From contig NZ_FMUH01000002.1 of assembly GCF_900101025.1 (NCBI RefSeq), positions 248,001 to 312,000 of the forward strand: a DNA stretch of 64,000 nucleotides, given 5' to 3'. The position numbers and the translations under genes were made by a program. A model generated the notes under the pieces. The model was not told the DNA's origin. It made no database searches and worked only from the letters and a program-made list of their open reading frames with translations. Source of the stretch: Klenkia marina. Lineage in GTDB: Bacteria; Actinomycetota; Actinomycetes; Mycobacteriales; Geodermatophilaceae. Shown piece after piece: positions 1 through 8,477 of this stretch (position 1 is the first letter of the stretch; every line of letters begins with the position of its first letter).

Positions 1-105
1 GAACGCGCCGATGTTGGGCAGGACCATGTTCGACAGGAACGTGCCGAACCGCTGGACCCGCAGCCGGGCGCTGGTGCGCTGCGCCCCGTCCGTGGTGGTG
101 GCCAT
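1..105 (-). CDS. mtlA: PTS mannitol transporter subunit IIC, N-terminal fragment (runs off the window start)
   Basis: Only the first 35 codons are present. The translated start ends RVQRFGTFLSNMVLPNIGAF, which matches the conserved opening of mannitol-specific PTS enzyme IIC (cytoplasmic helix leading into TM1). The start is the ATG at 105-103, preceded by AGAAGG about 8 nt upstream. Known family role: membrane import and phosphorylation of mannitol to mannitol-1-phosphate. It is divergent from the zinc dehydrogenase at 364, so the two probably share the control region 106-363. Whether the gene is IIC, IICB or IICBA cannot be seen from here. Confidence 0.8.
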   Translation of the reverse strand, partial: MATTTDGAQRTSARLRVQRFGTFLSNMVLPNIGAF

Positions 106-183
106 CGAGGACCTTCTTCTGATGAGGGGTGAGCCGCCACCGCCCCCGTGCGGACGGTGTCGGACCGGATCGTAGGCACAGCC

Positions 184-199
184 TGTGACAGCTGTCACG
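184..199. promoter_or_regulatory. CRP/GlxR-type operator in the mtlA/dehydrogenase divergent region
   Basis: TGTGA-CAGCTG-TCACG matches the CRP-family consensus TGTGA-N6-TCACA in all but the last base, and the inner 14 bp (185-198) are a perfect palindrome. It sits 79 bp upstream of the mtlA start and 165 bp upstream of the dehydrogenase start. This is the expected place for cAMP-dependent control of a polyol PTS. That a GlxR/Crp homologue binds here is inference. Confidence 0.55.
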
Positions 200-270
200 G
201 ATCTGTGAATGCGTTTGTATACGCCGTTTCGTGCCCGGTCAAGAGGGGTTTCACGAACGACATGGGCCCG

Positions 271-297
271 ATCGGACCCGGATGCGTACGCTCCGAT
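271..297. promoter_or_regulatory. Inverted repeat ATCGGA-N15-TCCGAT
   Basis: Six-base perfect arms at 271-276 and 292-297 lie between the CRP-like site and the dehydrogenase start. It could be a second operator, but the arms are short and chance is not excluded. Confidence 0.25.
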
Positions 298-310
298 GCG
301 AGCGGCCCCG

Positions 311-322
311 TCACTACAGTGA
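311..322. promoter_or_regulatory. Small dyad TCACT-AC-AGTGA upstream of the polyol dehydrogenase
   Basis: A 12-bp dyad with perfect 5-bp arms lies about 30 bp before the GGAGG ribosome site of the dehydrogenase. That position would suit a repressor operator. No regulator gene is visible in the window for it. Confidence 0.3.
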
Positions 323-363
323 TTCCGGGCACACCGGAGCGGTCGACACCCCGTGGAGGACAC

Positions 364-1422
364 ATGAAGGCACTGCGTTTCTACGCCCCCGAGGACGTCC
401 GCCTGGAGGACGTCGCCGAGCCCGAGTGCGGCCCGGGCGAGGTCAAGATCAAGGTCAAGAACTGCTCCACCTGCGGCACCGACGTCAAGATCTTCCACAA
501 CGGGCACCAGAACCTGACCCCGCCGCGCACCATCGGCCACGAGGTCGCCGGCGAGGTCGTCGAGGTCGGCGCCGACGTGAACAGCACCTACGGCAGCAGC
601 TGGGCCCCCGGCGACCGTGTGCAGGTCATCGCCGCCGTCCCGTGCGGTGAGTGCCACGAGTGCCGCAAGGGCTGGATGGCGGTCTGTGCGAACCAGACCT
701 CGGTCGGCTACCAGTACGACGGCGGCTTCGCCGAGTACATGGTCGTGCCGCAGCAGGTGCTCAAGGTCGACGGCCTCAACCGCATCCCCGACAACGTGGG
801 CTACGACGAGGCCTCGGCCGCCGAGCCCTTCGCCTGCGCGATCAACGCCCAGGAGCTGCTGGGCATCGAGGAGGGCGACACCCTCGTCGTCTTCGGCGCC
901 GGCCCGATCGGCTGCATGCACATCCGCATCGCCCGCGGCGTGCACAAGGTCGGCAAGGTCTACCTGGTCGACGTCAACGCGGAGCGGCTGCAGATGAGCG
1001 CCGACGCGGTGCAGCCCGACGAGGTGATCAACGGCGCCGAGGTCGACGTCGTCGAGCGCGTCATGGAGCTCACCGGTGGCCGCGGGGCCGACGTGGTCAT
1101 CACCGCGACCGCCGCGAACGTGACCCAGGAGCAGGCCATCGCCATGGCGGCCCGCAACGGCCGCATCTCCTTCTTCGGCGGGCTGCCCAAGACCAACCCC
1201 ACCATCACCTGCGACTCCAACGTCGTGCACTACCGCCAGCTGCACATCCACGGCGCCAACGGCTCGGCCCCCTCGCACAACAAGCGGGCCCTGGAGTACA
1301 TCTCCACCGGCCAGGTGCCGGTCAAGGACCTCATCACCGAGCACATCCCGCTCGACCGCGCGCTCGAGGCCTTCGACATCGTCAAGAGCGGCAAGGCGAT
1401 CAAGGTCACCGTCGAGCCGTGA
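364..1422 (+). CDS. Zinc-dependent alcohol/polyol dehydrogenase (MDR family)
   Basis: A 352-residue medium-chain dehydrogenase, the usual length. Visible features: catalytic zinc ligands C37 (CGTD) and H59-E60 (GHE), four structural-zinc cysteines C94/C97/C100/C108, and a Rossmann motif GAGPIG near residue 175. The open frame extends back to 148, but ATG 364 has GGAGG 6 nt upstream and begins exactly at the family start (MKALRFYAPE), so 364 is chosen. It is divergent from the mannitol PTS gene, so oxidation of a sugar alcohol or its phosphate is a reasonable inference (sorbitol, galactitol-1-phosphate or threonine dehydrogenase relatives). The exact substrate cannot be read from the sequence. 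Confidence 0.8.
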   Translation: MKALRFYAPEDVRLEDVAEPECGPGEVKIKVKNCSTCGTDVKIFHNGHQNLTPPRTIGHEVAGEVVEVGADVNSTYGSSWAPGDRVQVIAAVPCGECHECRKGWMAVCANQTSVGYQYDGGFAEYMVVPQQVLKVDGLNRIPDNVGYDEASAAEPFACAINAQELLGIEEGDTLVVFGAGPIGCMHIRIARGVHKVGKVYLVDVNAERLQMSADAVQPDEVINGAEVDVVERVMELTGGRGADVVITATAANVTQEQAIAMAARNGRISFFGGLPKTNPTITCDSNVVHYRQLHIHGANGSAPSHNKRALEYISTGQVPVKDLITEHIPLDRALEAFDIVKSGKAIKVTVEP

Positions 1423-1519
1423 CCGGCGGCGGGGTGCTCGCCGGGCGCAGCAGCGACCCGTCCTGCACCCCGCGCCCGGTGCGGGACACGCTGCGCCCCG
1501 CTCGGCGCGGAGGCATGCT

Positions 1520-1543
1520 GGACCGGACGGAACGGTCCGGTCC
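1520..1543. terminator. 9-bp GC hairpin between dehydrogenase and small membrane protein
   Basis: GGACCGGAC (1520-1528), loop GGAACG, GTCCGGTCC (1535-1543). Perfect arms and no T-tract. It may end the dehydrogenase transcript or lie in the leader of the next gene. Confidence 0.35.
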
Positions 1544-1579
1544 GACATCGGCCGCCGACGAACGACCCCGAGGAGCAGC

Positions 1580-1822
1580 ATGAGCACCGGATGGTGGGCG
1601 GTCGTCTTCTTCGCCGTCGTGGCGGTCGTCGCCGCGGTCTGGGTGGGCAACACCCTGCGGTGGACCAGGGCCAACGACAACCTGGCCCGCCGCGGCACCA
1701 AGGCGGTCGGGCGCGGCACGGGTGCGCGGCGCCGCGGTTTGCCGCTGGTCGTCGGCATCGTCGTCACCGGGATCTCGGTGGTCGCCCTGGTCTGGTCGAT
1801 CCTCTACGCCACGGCGAACTGA
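1580..1822 (+). CDS. Small two-helix membrane protein, unknown function
   Basis: An 80-residue protein with two hydrophobic segments (about residues 5-22 and 53-75) around a basic loop (RWTRANDNLARRGTK, GRGTGARRRG). The ATG has GAGGAG 6 nt upstream. I do not recognise the family. The basic loop suggests both termini lie outside and the loop is cytoplasmic. It stands alone between the dehydrogenase and an AraC regulator. Confidence 0.6.
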   Translation: MSTGWWAVVFFAVVAVVAAVWVGNTLRWTRANDNLARRGTKAVGRGTGARRRGLPLVVGIVVTGISVVALVWSILYATAN

Positions 1823-1868
1823 CGGCCGGACGGTCGACAAGGGTGGTGACCCCGGTCATCATCGGCCC

Positions 1869-2828
1869 GTGCACGCCTCCGGACCCGCGCAGCAGGTGCT
1901 GACCTGCGGTGCGGCGGGACCCGAGGCCTTCGAGCACTGGCGGGCGCTCATCTCGGACACCTTCGTGCCGCTCACCGCGGTGCCGACCACCGACCGGCCC
2001 TTCCGCGGCGAGCTGCGGGTGGTCACCCACCCCGCGGTGCAGCTCACCGAGGTGCGCTCCCACGGTCAGCACGTCCGGCGCACCCGTCAGCTCATCGCGG
2101 GCAGCTCGGAGGACTACCTGCTGTCCAGCATCCAGCTCGGCGGGCGGGGCCGGGTCGAGCAGGACGGGCGCACCGCCGTCCTCACCCCGGGCGCGATGAC
2201 GTTCTACGACAGCACCCGGCCCTACACCCTCCACTTCGACGACGCCTTCGAGCAGCTGGTCGTGCAGCTGCCCCGCCGCCCGCTGCTGGCCGCCGCCGGC
2301 GTGCCCGACGACGGCGTCCACCTGACCGCCGTCGCGCTCGAGGCCGGCGGGCCCGGCTCGGTGCTGGCCGGCTTCTTCTCCTCGCTGGCCCTGGTGCACG
2401 ACCGCGACCCGGCCGGGGCCCTGCAGCTGAGCGCGCATGCCCCGGCCCTGCTGGCGTCGGCGCTGCGGCTGGCCGCCGGGCAGGGGGCCGGGCCGGACGA
2501 CGCCGGGCTGGCGCGGGAGCGGGTGCTGGCCCACCTGCGCCGGCACGCCGGCGACCCGCACCTGGACGCCGACGCCGTGGCCACGGCCTGCCACCTCTCG
2601 CGGCGCGCGCTGTTCCGGCTCTTCGAGGGGCGGGAGTCGCTGGCATCGGCGTTGCGGCGCACCAGGGTGGAGCGGGCCGCCGAGCTGCTGGTCGCCCAGC
2701 CCCGCCGTCCGGTCGCCTCGGTCGGCACGGCGTGCGGGTTCGCCGGCGAGGCGCAGTTCCACCGGGCGTTCCGGCAGGTCACCGGCATGACCCCCGCCGA
2801 GCACCGGGCTGGCACGCACGGTCGGTGA
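1869..2828 (+). CDS. AraC family transcriptional regulator (AraC-binding-like N-terminal domain)
   Basis: A 319-residue protein. The N-terminal half resembles the AraC_binding_2 sensor domain (LLSSIQLGGRGRVEQDG, PGAMTFYDSTRPYTLHF). The C-terminal ~100 residues carry the two AraC helix-turn-helix motifs (VATACHLSRRALFRLFE and a second ending FHRAFRQVTGMTPAEHR). GTG 1869 is taken as the start because it is the last plausible initiator before conserved sequence. The frame is open further upstream but overlaps the membrane-protein gene. It is followed after 68 bp by the nitrilase in the same direction. Nitrilase genes are often controlled by a neighbouring AraC protein (as in Rhodococcus NitR), so this is the likely nitrilase activator. 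Confidence 0.75.
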   Translation: MHASGPAQQVLTCGAAGPEAFEHWRALISDTFVPLTAVPTTDRPFRGELRVVTHPAVQLTEVRSHGQHVRRTRQLIAGSSEDYLLSSIQLGGRGRVEQDGRTAVLTPGAMTFYDSTRPYTLHFDDAFEQLVVQLPRRPLLAAAGVPDDGVHLTAVALEAGGPGSVLAGFFSSLALVHDRDPAGALQLSAHAPALLASALRLAAGQGAGPDDAGLARERVLAHLRRHAGDPHLDADAVATACHLSRRALFRLFEGRESLASALRRTRVERAAELLVAQPRRPVASVGTACGFAGEAQFHRAFRQVTGMTPAEHRAGTHGR

Positions 2829-2896
2829 GCTGGCACCCAGCGTCAGCCGTGCGGGGGGAGGGTCACGGCATCCACACGACCCAGGGAGCCCGCACC

Positions 2897-3880
2897 ATGA
2901 CCGCACGCGTCGTCCGCGCAGCCGCCGTCCAGGCCGAGCCGAAGTGGCTCGACCTCGAGGCCGGCGTCACCGCCCTGATCGACCTGATCGGTGAGGCGGC
3001 CGGCAACGGCGCCCAGCTGGTCTCCTTCCCCGAGACGTTCATCCCCGGGTACCCGTGGTGGATCTGGCTGGACTCCCCGGCGTGGGGCATGCAGTTCGTC
3101 GCCCGGTACGCCGAGAACTCGATGACCCGCGACGGCGCCGAGATGCAGCGCATCGCCGCGGCCGCCCGCCAGCACGGGGTGCACGTCGTGTTCGGGTTCA
3201 GCGAGCGGGCCGGCGGCAGCCTCTACATGTCCCAGGCGTTCATCGACGACACCGGCGAGGTCATCTCGGTGCGCCGCAAGCTCAAGCCCACCCATGTCGA
3301 GCGCTCGGTGTTCGGCGAGGGCGACGGCAGCGACATCCAGGTGCACGACACGAAGCTCGGCAAGGTCGGCGCGCTCAACTGCTGGGAGCACTTCCAGCCG
3401 CTGACCAAGTACGCCATGTACTCCCTGGGCGAGCAGATCCACGTCGGCTCGTGGCCCAGCTTCTCCCTCTACAAGGGTGCCGCGAACGCCCTCGGCGCCC
3501 AGGTCAACAACGCCGCCAGCCTCACCTACGCGGTCGAGGGCCAGGCGTTCGTGCTGGCGCCCTGCGCGGTCGTCGGCGAGGCGGGGCAGGCACTGTTCTG
3601 CGACACCGAGGTCAAGGGACAGCTGCTGCAGCTCGGTGGCGGGTTCACCCAGATCTACGGCCCCGAGGGCAGCGTGCTCGCCGAACCGCTGGCCGAGACC
3701 GAGGAGGGCATCCTGTACGCCGACCTGGACTTCTCGCTCATCGCGATCGCCAAGTCCGCCGCCGACCCGGTGGGCCACTACTCCCGCCCGGACGTCGTCC
3801 GGCTGCTGCTGAACCGGGAGCCCTCACCGGTGGTGGTCGACCGGGCGCCGCTGGCCCAGCTCGAGGAGGTCGAGGCGTGA
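2897..3880 (+). CDS. Nitrilase (aliphatic type)
   Basis: A 327-residue member of the carbon-nitrogen hydrolase superfamily, converting nitriles to carboxylic acids and ammonia. The catalytic triad is visible: E46 (FPETFIPGYPWW), K130 (RRKLKPTHVER) and C162 (LNCWEHFQPL). The NCWEH block and KPTHVER are typical of true nitrilases rather than amidases. ATG 2897 has AGGGAG 6 nt upstream. The stop overlaps the GTG of the next gene by 4 bp, so it is translationally coupled to the PPOX-fold protein. The AraC gene just upstream probably regulates it. Nitrile class (aliphatic versus aldoxime-derived) is inferred only from motif style. Confidence 0.88.
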   Translation: MTARVVRAAAVQAEPKWLDLEAGVTALIDLIGEAAGNGAQLVSFPETFIPGYPWWIWLDSPAWGMQFVARYAENSMTRDGAEMQRIAAAARQHGVHVVFGFSERAGGSLYMSQAFIDDTGEVISVRRKLKPTHVERSVFGEGDGSDIQVHDTKLGKVGALNCWEHFQPLTKYAMYSLGEQIHVGSWPSFSLYKGAANALGAQVNNAASLTYAVEGQAFVLAPCAVVGEAGQALFCDTEVKGQLLQLGGGFTQIYGPEGSVLAEPLAETEEGILYADLDFSLIAIAKSAADPVGHYSRPDVVRLLLNREPSPVVVDRAPLAQLEEVEA

Positions 3881-4551
3881 CCACCCCCGAGAAGGACGCC
3901 TTCTACACCGCCGCCCACCGGGAGTGGCAGGACAGGTTCGACGCCCAGCCGCTGGCCGACCGGGTGGTCGACTCGATCGTGCGCACCGAGATCGACGACT
4001 TCTACGGGGCGTTCATCGGCTCGCGGGACTTCTTCTTCCTGGCCACCGTCGACGCGGAGGGCCGGCCCACCGTCTCCTACAAGGGCGGGGCTCCCGGGGT
4101 GGTGGCGATCCTGGACCCGACGACGATCGCCTTCCCGCACTTCGACGGCAACGGCATGTTCCTGTCGGTGGGCAACGCCGCCGACACCGGCCGGATCGGG
4201 TTGCTGTTCATCGACCTGGAGACGCCCAACCGGATCAGGCTGCAGGCCGACGTCCAGCGGGTCACCGACGACGCGTCGCTGCTCGCGCGGTGGCCTGGCG
4301 CGAAGCTGGTGACCGTCGCGACGGTCGAGACGGTGTTCCACAACTGCGGCCGGTACATCCACCAGCACCAGCGGGTCGAGGCGTCGAAGTACGTCCCGGA
4401 CGCCGACGGCGCGCAGCCGACCCCGGCGTGGAAGCGGATCGACGCGGTGCAGGACGTGCTCACCGACGAGGACCGCAGCGCCACCGAGCGGGCGGGCGGC
4501 GCGATCACCTTCGAGGACTACGTGGGCAAGCTGATGACCGGGACGTCCTGA
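3877..4551 (+). CDS. Pyridoxamine 5'-phosphate oxidase-fold (flavin-binding) protein
   Basis: 224 residues starting at the GTG of the GTGA overlap with the nitrilase stop. The central part (FFFLATVDAEGRPTVSYKGG through FDGNGMFLSVGNA and RIGLLFID) is a split-barrel FMN/F420-binding PPOX domain. The C-terminal FHNCGRYIHQHQRVEASKYVP is typical of the pyridoxamine 5'-phosphate oxidase family protein branch of about 200-230 residues. Coupling to nitrilase implies a linked job, perhaps redox handling of the nitrile or aldoxime precursor, but no substrate can be assigned. Confidence 0.75.
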   Translation: MTTPEKDAFYTAAHREWQDRFDAQPLADRVVDSIVRTEIDDFYGAFIGSRDFFFLATVDAEGRPTVSYKGGAPGVVAILDPTTIAFPHFDGNGMFLSVGNAADTGRIGLLFIDLETPNRIRLQADVQRVTDDASLLARWPGAKLVTVATVETVFHNCGRYIHQHQRVEASKYVPDADGAQPTPAWKRIDAVQDVLTDEDRSATERAGGAITFEDYVGKLMTGTS

Positions 4552-4560
4552 CCCGCGGTC

Positions 4561-5031
4561 TCAGGTGGAGGGCGCGCTCGGCAGCCGGTCGGTGGAGCCG
4601 GCGTCGAGCGCGGCCTGCACGTGCTCGACGGCGCTGCGCAGCAGGTCGCCGTACGCGTCGTCGCCCAGCGCGCCGATCGAGTCCCGGGCCAGCGCCAGGT
4701 GCTCGCGGGCGCGGGCGGGGTCGCCCAGGCGCCGGTGGTCGTCGGCCAGGTTGGTGTGCAGCGACGGCAGGAACGCCGCCACCTGCGCGCCCGCGCCGGC
4801 GGCCTGCACCCGGGCGTCGTCGACGTCGGCCACCGCGGCGAGGGCCCGCTCGTCCCAGCGCAGCTCGTCGGCCACGTCGGGCTGCTGGTCGGCCAGCGTG
4901 TGCGCGATCGCGCACCGGTGCAGCGGGTCGGTGGCCCGCTCCCACAGCTCGCCCATCCGTGCCCGGGCCTCGTCGGGCGGGAGCGCCTGGGCGGCGGCGA
5001 GCTCGACGAGGACGGGGTCGGGCGCGGTCAC
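4561..5031 (-). CDS. Hypothetical protein coupled to the SCO6745-family gene
   Basis: 156 residues, alpha-helical and Ala/Asp-rich, with repeated helix pairs (LHRCAIAHTLADQQPDV, LHTNLADDHRRLGDPARAREH) reminiscent of TPR-like tetratrico helices. The GTG start (5031-5029) overlaps the stop of the upstream gene as GTGA, so it is the second gene of a two-gene operon. It ends 9 bp from the convergent PPOX gene with no visible terminator. Function unknown. Confidence 0.65.
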   Translation of the reverse strand: MTAPDPVLVELAAAQALPPDEARARMGELWERATDPLHRCAIAHTLADQQPDVADELRWDERALAAVADVDDARVQAAGAGAQVAAFLPSLHTNLADDHRRLGDPARAREHLALARDSIGALGDDAYGDLLRSAVEHVQAALDAGSTDRLPSAPST

Positions 5032-5942
5032 CCGGACACCCGCTTGTAGGGGTCGGACGGCGCGGCGCCCGCGGCCACGATGCGGTTGCTCCAGCCGTCG
5101 AGCTGGGCCGTGAGCGCCGCCAGGTCGGTGCCGATCGGGGCCAGCACCCGGTCCATCGCGTCGTCGGTGGCCTGCTCGATGCGGTCGCGCTCGGCGCGGC
5201 CGGCGGCGGTGAGCTCGCCGTCGGCCAGCCAGCCGCGTTCGCGCAGGTCGGCGTCGGCGGCGTCCATGACCTCGGGCGACCAGCCGCGGGTGCCTGCGTA
5301 GGCGCGCGGCTCCCAGCCGATCCAGTACTCGGTCACCAGGTTCATCTGCACGCCCGACAGCCCCGCGGCGACGTTGGCCGCCTGGTGGGTGTCGCCGCGG
5401 TGCTCGCGCAGGATCGTCACGGCGTGCCACAGCTGGCCCCACGGGTCGGTCGGCCACGCCAGCGAGGCGAGCCCGGCCACCAGGGGGCGGCCGGCGACGT
5501 CGGCCACGGCGACGTCGGTGGCCCGGCGCAGCTGGGCCACCGCGGTCTCGACCTCCGACGTCGGGACGTCGCCCAGCAGCTCGTGGAGCGACTCGACCGC
5601 GCCCTGCTCGCGAGCGGCCAGCACGTCGGCGCGGGTGGCGGTGCCGCGGGCCTGGTCGTACAGCGAGGTGACCAGCCCGGGCTCGAACACGCCGAAGGCG
5701 GCGACGACGACCGGGGCGGTGGGCTCGCCCATCGGGGCGGCGCGCGCCCACACGTAGCCGGTGAGGAACTCCAGCCCGAGCGCCTCCACCGCGGCGTAGG
5801 CCGGCCGACCCCAGAAGTTGATGGTGGCCAGCGGTTCGGCGGCGTCGCGCAGCGCACGGGCCGGCCCGGCCGGCACCCGGGGCGCCGGTCGACCGGGCGG
5901 GGGTGGGGCGAGGAAGGCTGCCGTCAGCTCGGTGTGGTCCAC
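5028..5942 (-). CDS. SCO6745 family protein
   Basis: 304 residues. The pattern PLATINFWGRPAYAAVEALGLEFLTGYVWARAAPMG in pieces, plus LWHAVTILREHRGDTH and the closing helical DRIEQATDDAMD, fits the SCO6745 family of actinobacterial proteins with a helix-turn-helix-like fold, also seen next to SalK-type genes. The GTG start at 5942 is chosen because AGGGAG lies 6 nt upstream; further extension reaches into the divergent promoter. It is divergent from the E1-like enzyme at 6053 with 110 bp between. The role is unknown; regulation of the neighbour is possible. Confidence 0.7.
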   Translation of the reverse strand: MDHTELTAAFLAPPPPGRPAPRVPAGPARALRDAAEPLATINFWGRPAYAAVEALGLEFLTGYVWARAAPMGEPTAPVVVAAFGVFEPGLVTSLYDQARGTATRADVLAAREQGAVESLHELLGDVPTSEVETAVAQLRRATDVAVADVAGRPLVAGLASLAWPTDPWGQLWHAVTILREHRGDTHQAANVAAGLSGVQMNLVTEYWIGWEPRAYAGTRGWSPEVMDAADADLRERGWLADGELTAAGRAERDRIEQATDDAMDRVLAPIGTDLAALTAQLDGWSNRIVAAGAAPSDPYKRVSG

Positions 5943-6052
5943 GGGTGCTCCCTGGGTGCGGTGCCCGGTCGGGTGGGGTGCGCAGGGTGGGATGTGTCCG
6001 GGACCACAACCCGCCCGCACCCTAGGCCCGTCGCGGTGGGCATGCTGGGGGC

Positions 6053-8377
6053 ATGACCGCCACCCTCGGCAACGCTGCCGGTACCAGCACCGACGACGCC
6101 GCCCTCCGCGAGGTCGAGCAGCGCGTGCTGTGGCTGGCCAGCGCGATCGTCGACCACGCAAACCGGGTGCGCCCCAACCCGACCGGCCTCAAGGTGGGCG
6201 GGCACCAGGCGTCCAGCGCCTCGATCACCACGATCATGACCGCGCTGTGGCTGGAGACCCTCGGCCCCGAGGACCGGGTGTCGGTCAAGCCGCACGCCTC
6301 GCCGGTGCTGCACGCGCTGGAGTACCTGCTCGGCCAGCTGCCGGCGGACAAGCTGACCACGCTGCGCGAGTTCGGCGGTCTGCAGAGCTACCCCTCGCGG
6401 CTCAAGGACCCGGTGCCCGCCGATTACTCCACCGGCTCGGTCGGCATCGGGGCCACCGCGCCGATCTGGGGTGCGATCGCCCGCCGGTACGTCAACACCC
6501 AGTTCGGCACCGGTGGCGCCGGGCGCCAGTGGTCGCTGGTCGGGGACGCCGAGCTCGACGAGGGCGCCGTCTGGGAGGCCGTGGTCGACCCGATGGTCGC
6601 CGAGCTGGGCGAGGTCGTGTGGGTGGTCGACCTCAACCGGCAGTCGCTGGACCGCGTGGTGCCCACCTTCGGCGCCACCCGGCTGCAGGGCATGTTCGCC
6701 GCGGCCGGCTGGCAGGTGCTCACCGTCAAGTACGGCGCCCTGCTCGAGGAGCTGTTCACCCGCGAGGGCGGTCCGGAGCTGCGCGACCGCATCGACGAGA
6801 TGACCAACCCGGAGTACCAGCGCATGCTGCGCCGCTCAGCCGACGAGCTGCGCGAGGTCCTGCCCGGGGACGGCGCCGGGGCCGCCGCGGTCGCCGACCT
6901 CATCGCCGGGGTGCCCGACGACGACCTGGTCGCCGCGGTGCGCAACCTGGGCGGGCACGACCTGGCGGCGCTGCGCACGGCGTTCGCCCAGATCGACGAC
7001 ACCCGGCCCACCGTCGTGCTGGCGTACACGCTGAAGGGCTACGGACTGGCCACCGAGGGCCACCCGCAGAACCACTCGGCGCTGCTCACCGAGGCCCAGC
7101 TGCACGAGCTGGCTGCCCGCGTCGGCGTCGACCCGGCCGACCCCTGGGCCCGCTTCGAGGCGCCCTCCGAGCCGGGGCGGCTGCTCACCGCGGCGGCCGA
7201 GCGGCTGCGGCGCACGGAGCACGAGGGTGCCCCGGCCCCCGCCGTGCCGACCGACCTGGGCCGCACCCCCAACGGGACGGCGACCACGCAGGCCGCGCTG
7301 GGCCGCACCCTGCTCGACCTCAACCGCGCCGCGCCCGAGGCCGGTGCCCGGGTGGTGACCGTCAGCCCCGACGTGTCGTCGTCCACGAACCTCGGCGGCT
7401 GGGTGAACAAGGTCGGCGTGTGGTCGGCCGAGGACCGCCGCGACTGGTTCTCCGACGACCCCGAGACGATCCTGCACTGGCGCGAGCGGCCCAGCGGCCA
7501 GCACGTCGAGCTGGGCATCGCCGAGGTCAACCTCGTGGGGCTGATGGGCGAGCTGGGTTCCACGTGGAACAGGTGGTCGCAGCCGCTGCTGCCGATCGGC
7601 GTCATGTACGACCCGTTCGTCTCCCGCGCGCTCGAGCCCTGGAGCTTCGGGGTGTACGCCGGCGGCCAGTCGATCCTGGTCGGCACGCCGTCGGGGGTCA
7701 CGCTGGCCGGCGAGGGTGGGGCACACCAGTCGATCACCACGCCCTCCATCGGGCTCGAGCAGCCGGGCGTCGTCACCTACGAGCCCGGGTTCGCCCTGGA
7801 CACCGAGTGGTGCCTGCTCGCCTCGCTGGGGCGGCTCGGTCGCCCCGACGGCACCAGTGCCTACCTGCGGCTGTCGACCCGTCCGGTCGACCAGGCGCTG
7901 GCCGCGATCCCGACCGACCCGGCCGCCCGCGAGCGGCGCCGGCGCCAGGTGGTGGCCGGGGCGTACGCGCTGCGCCGGGTCGACCGCCCTGCCGTCACCG
8001 TGGTGACGATGGGCGCGATGATCACCGAGGGGCTGGCCGCCGCCGACCGGCTCACCGGCCTGGGCCACCCCGCCGACGTGGTCGTGGTGACCTCGCCGGG
8101 GCTGCTGTTCCGCGCGCTGCAGGCCCGCAAGGGTCGGGACGACGCCCCCACCGCGGTGCTGGACCAGGTGTTCCCGGCCGACCGGGCCGCGCCGATGGTC
8201 ACCCTGCTCGACGGCCACCCGCACACGCTGGCGTTCCTGGCCGGCGTCCACCGGGTGCCCGCCGCCCACCTGGGCGTGACTCGGTTCGGGCAGTCCGGCG
8301 ACCTGACCAGCGTCTACGCCTACCACGGCATCGACACCGACTCCGTCGTGGCCGCCGCCCTGGACCTCGTCGACTGA
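6053..8377 (+). CDS. Transketolase-like / homodimeric pyruvate dehydrogenase E1-like ThDP enzyme
   Basis: 774 residues with three transketolase-type domains. The ThDP motif is present as VGDAELDEG followed by VVDLNRQSLDRVVP, close to the AceE pattern rather than classic transketolase. The N-terminal KVGGHQASSASITTIMTALW also matches homodimeric E1. The middle pyrimidine-binding domain has GIAEVNLVGLMGELG. It is about 110-140 residues shorter than AceE (about 890-920). No E2 or E3 genes are nearby, so it may act on its own or on another 2-oxo acid or ketose. Divergent from the SCO6745 gene. Its 3' end is followed by a hairpin and by repeat copy 1. Confidence 0.75.
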   Translation: MTATLGNAAGTSTDDAALREVEQRVLWLASAIVDHANRVRPNPTGLKVGGHQASSASITTIMTALWLETLGPEDRVSVKPHASPVLHALEYLLGQLPADKLTTLREFGGLQSYPSRLKDPVPADYSTGSVGIGATAPIWGAIARRYVNTQFGTGGAGRQWSLVGDAELDEGAVWEAVVDPMVAELGEVVWVVDLNRQSLDRVVPTFGATRLQGMFAAAGWQVLTVKYGALLEELFTREGGPELRDRIDEMTNPEYQRMLRRSADELREVLPGDGAGAAAVADLIAGVPDDDLVAAVRNLGGHDLAALRTAFAQIDDTRPTVVLAYTLKGYGLATEGHPQNHSALLTEAQLHELAARVGVDPADPWARFEAPSEPGRLLTAAAERLRRTEHEGAPAPAVPTDLGRTPNGTATTQAALGRTLLDLNRAAPEAGARVVTVSPDVSSSTNLGGWVNKVGVWSAEDRRDWFSDDPETILHWRERPSGQHVELGIAEVNLVGLMGELGSTWNRWSQPLLPIGVMYDPFVSRALEPWSFGVYAGGQSILVGTPSGVTLAGEGGAHQSITTPSIGLEQPGVVTYEPGFALDTEWCLLASLGRLGRPDGTSAYLRLSTRPVDQALAAIPTDPAARERRRRQVVAGAYALRRVDRPAVTVVTMGAMITEGLAAADRLTGLGHPADVVVVTSPGLLFRALQARKGRDDAPTAVLDQVFPADRAAPMVTLLDGHPHTLAFLAGVHRVPAAHLGVTRFGQSGDLTSVYAYHGIDTDSVVAAALDLVD

Positions 8378-8417
8378 GGCCCTCCCGCGCAGCATCGATC
8401 AGGGGTGTGCACGAAGG

Positions 8418-8454
8418 TCCATCCCCCTCCACGAACTCTGGTGGAGGGGATGGA
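8418..8454. terminator. 15-bp hairpin downstream of the E1-like gene
   Basis: TCCATCCCCCTCCAC (8418-8432), an 8-nt loop, then GTGGAGGGGATGGA (8441-8454). The arms pair throughout except one bulged C. It lies 41 bp after the stop with no T-run, consistent with a GC-rich actinobacterial terminator. Confidence 0.6.
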
Positions 8455-8477
8455 CTCCGGTGGCGGGAGACGGGTCC

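Noticed and set aside
148-363. In-frame upstream extension of the polyol dehydrogenase (start at 148)
   Set aside because: It runs through the divergent control region and operators; ATG 364 has a good ribosome site and matches the family start.
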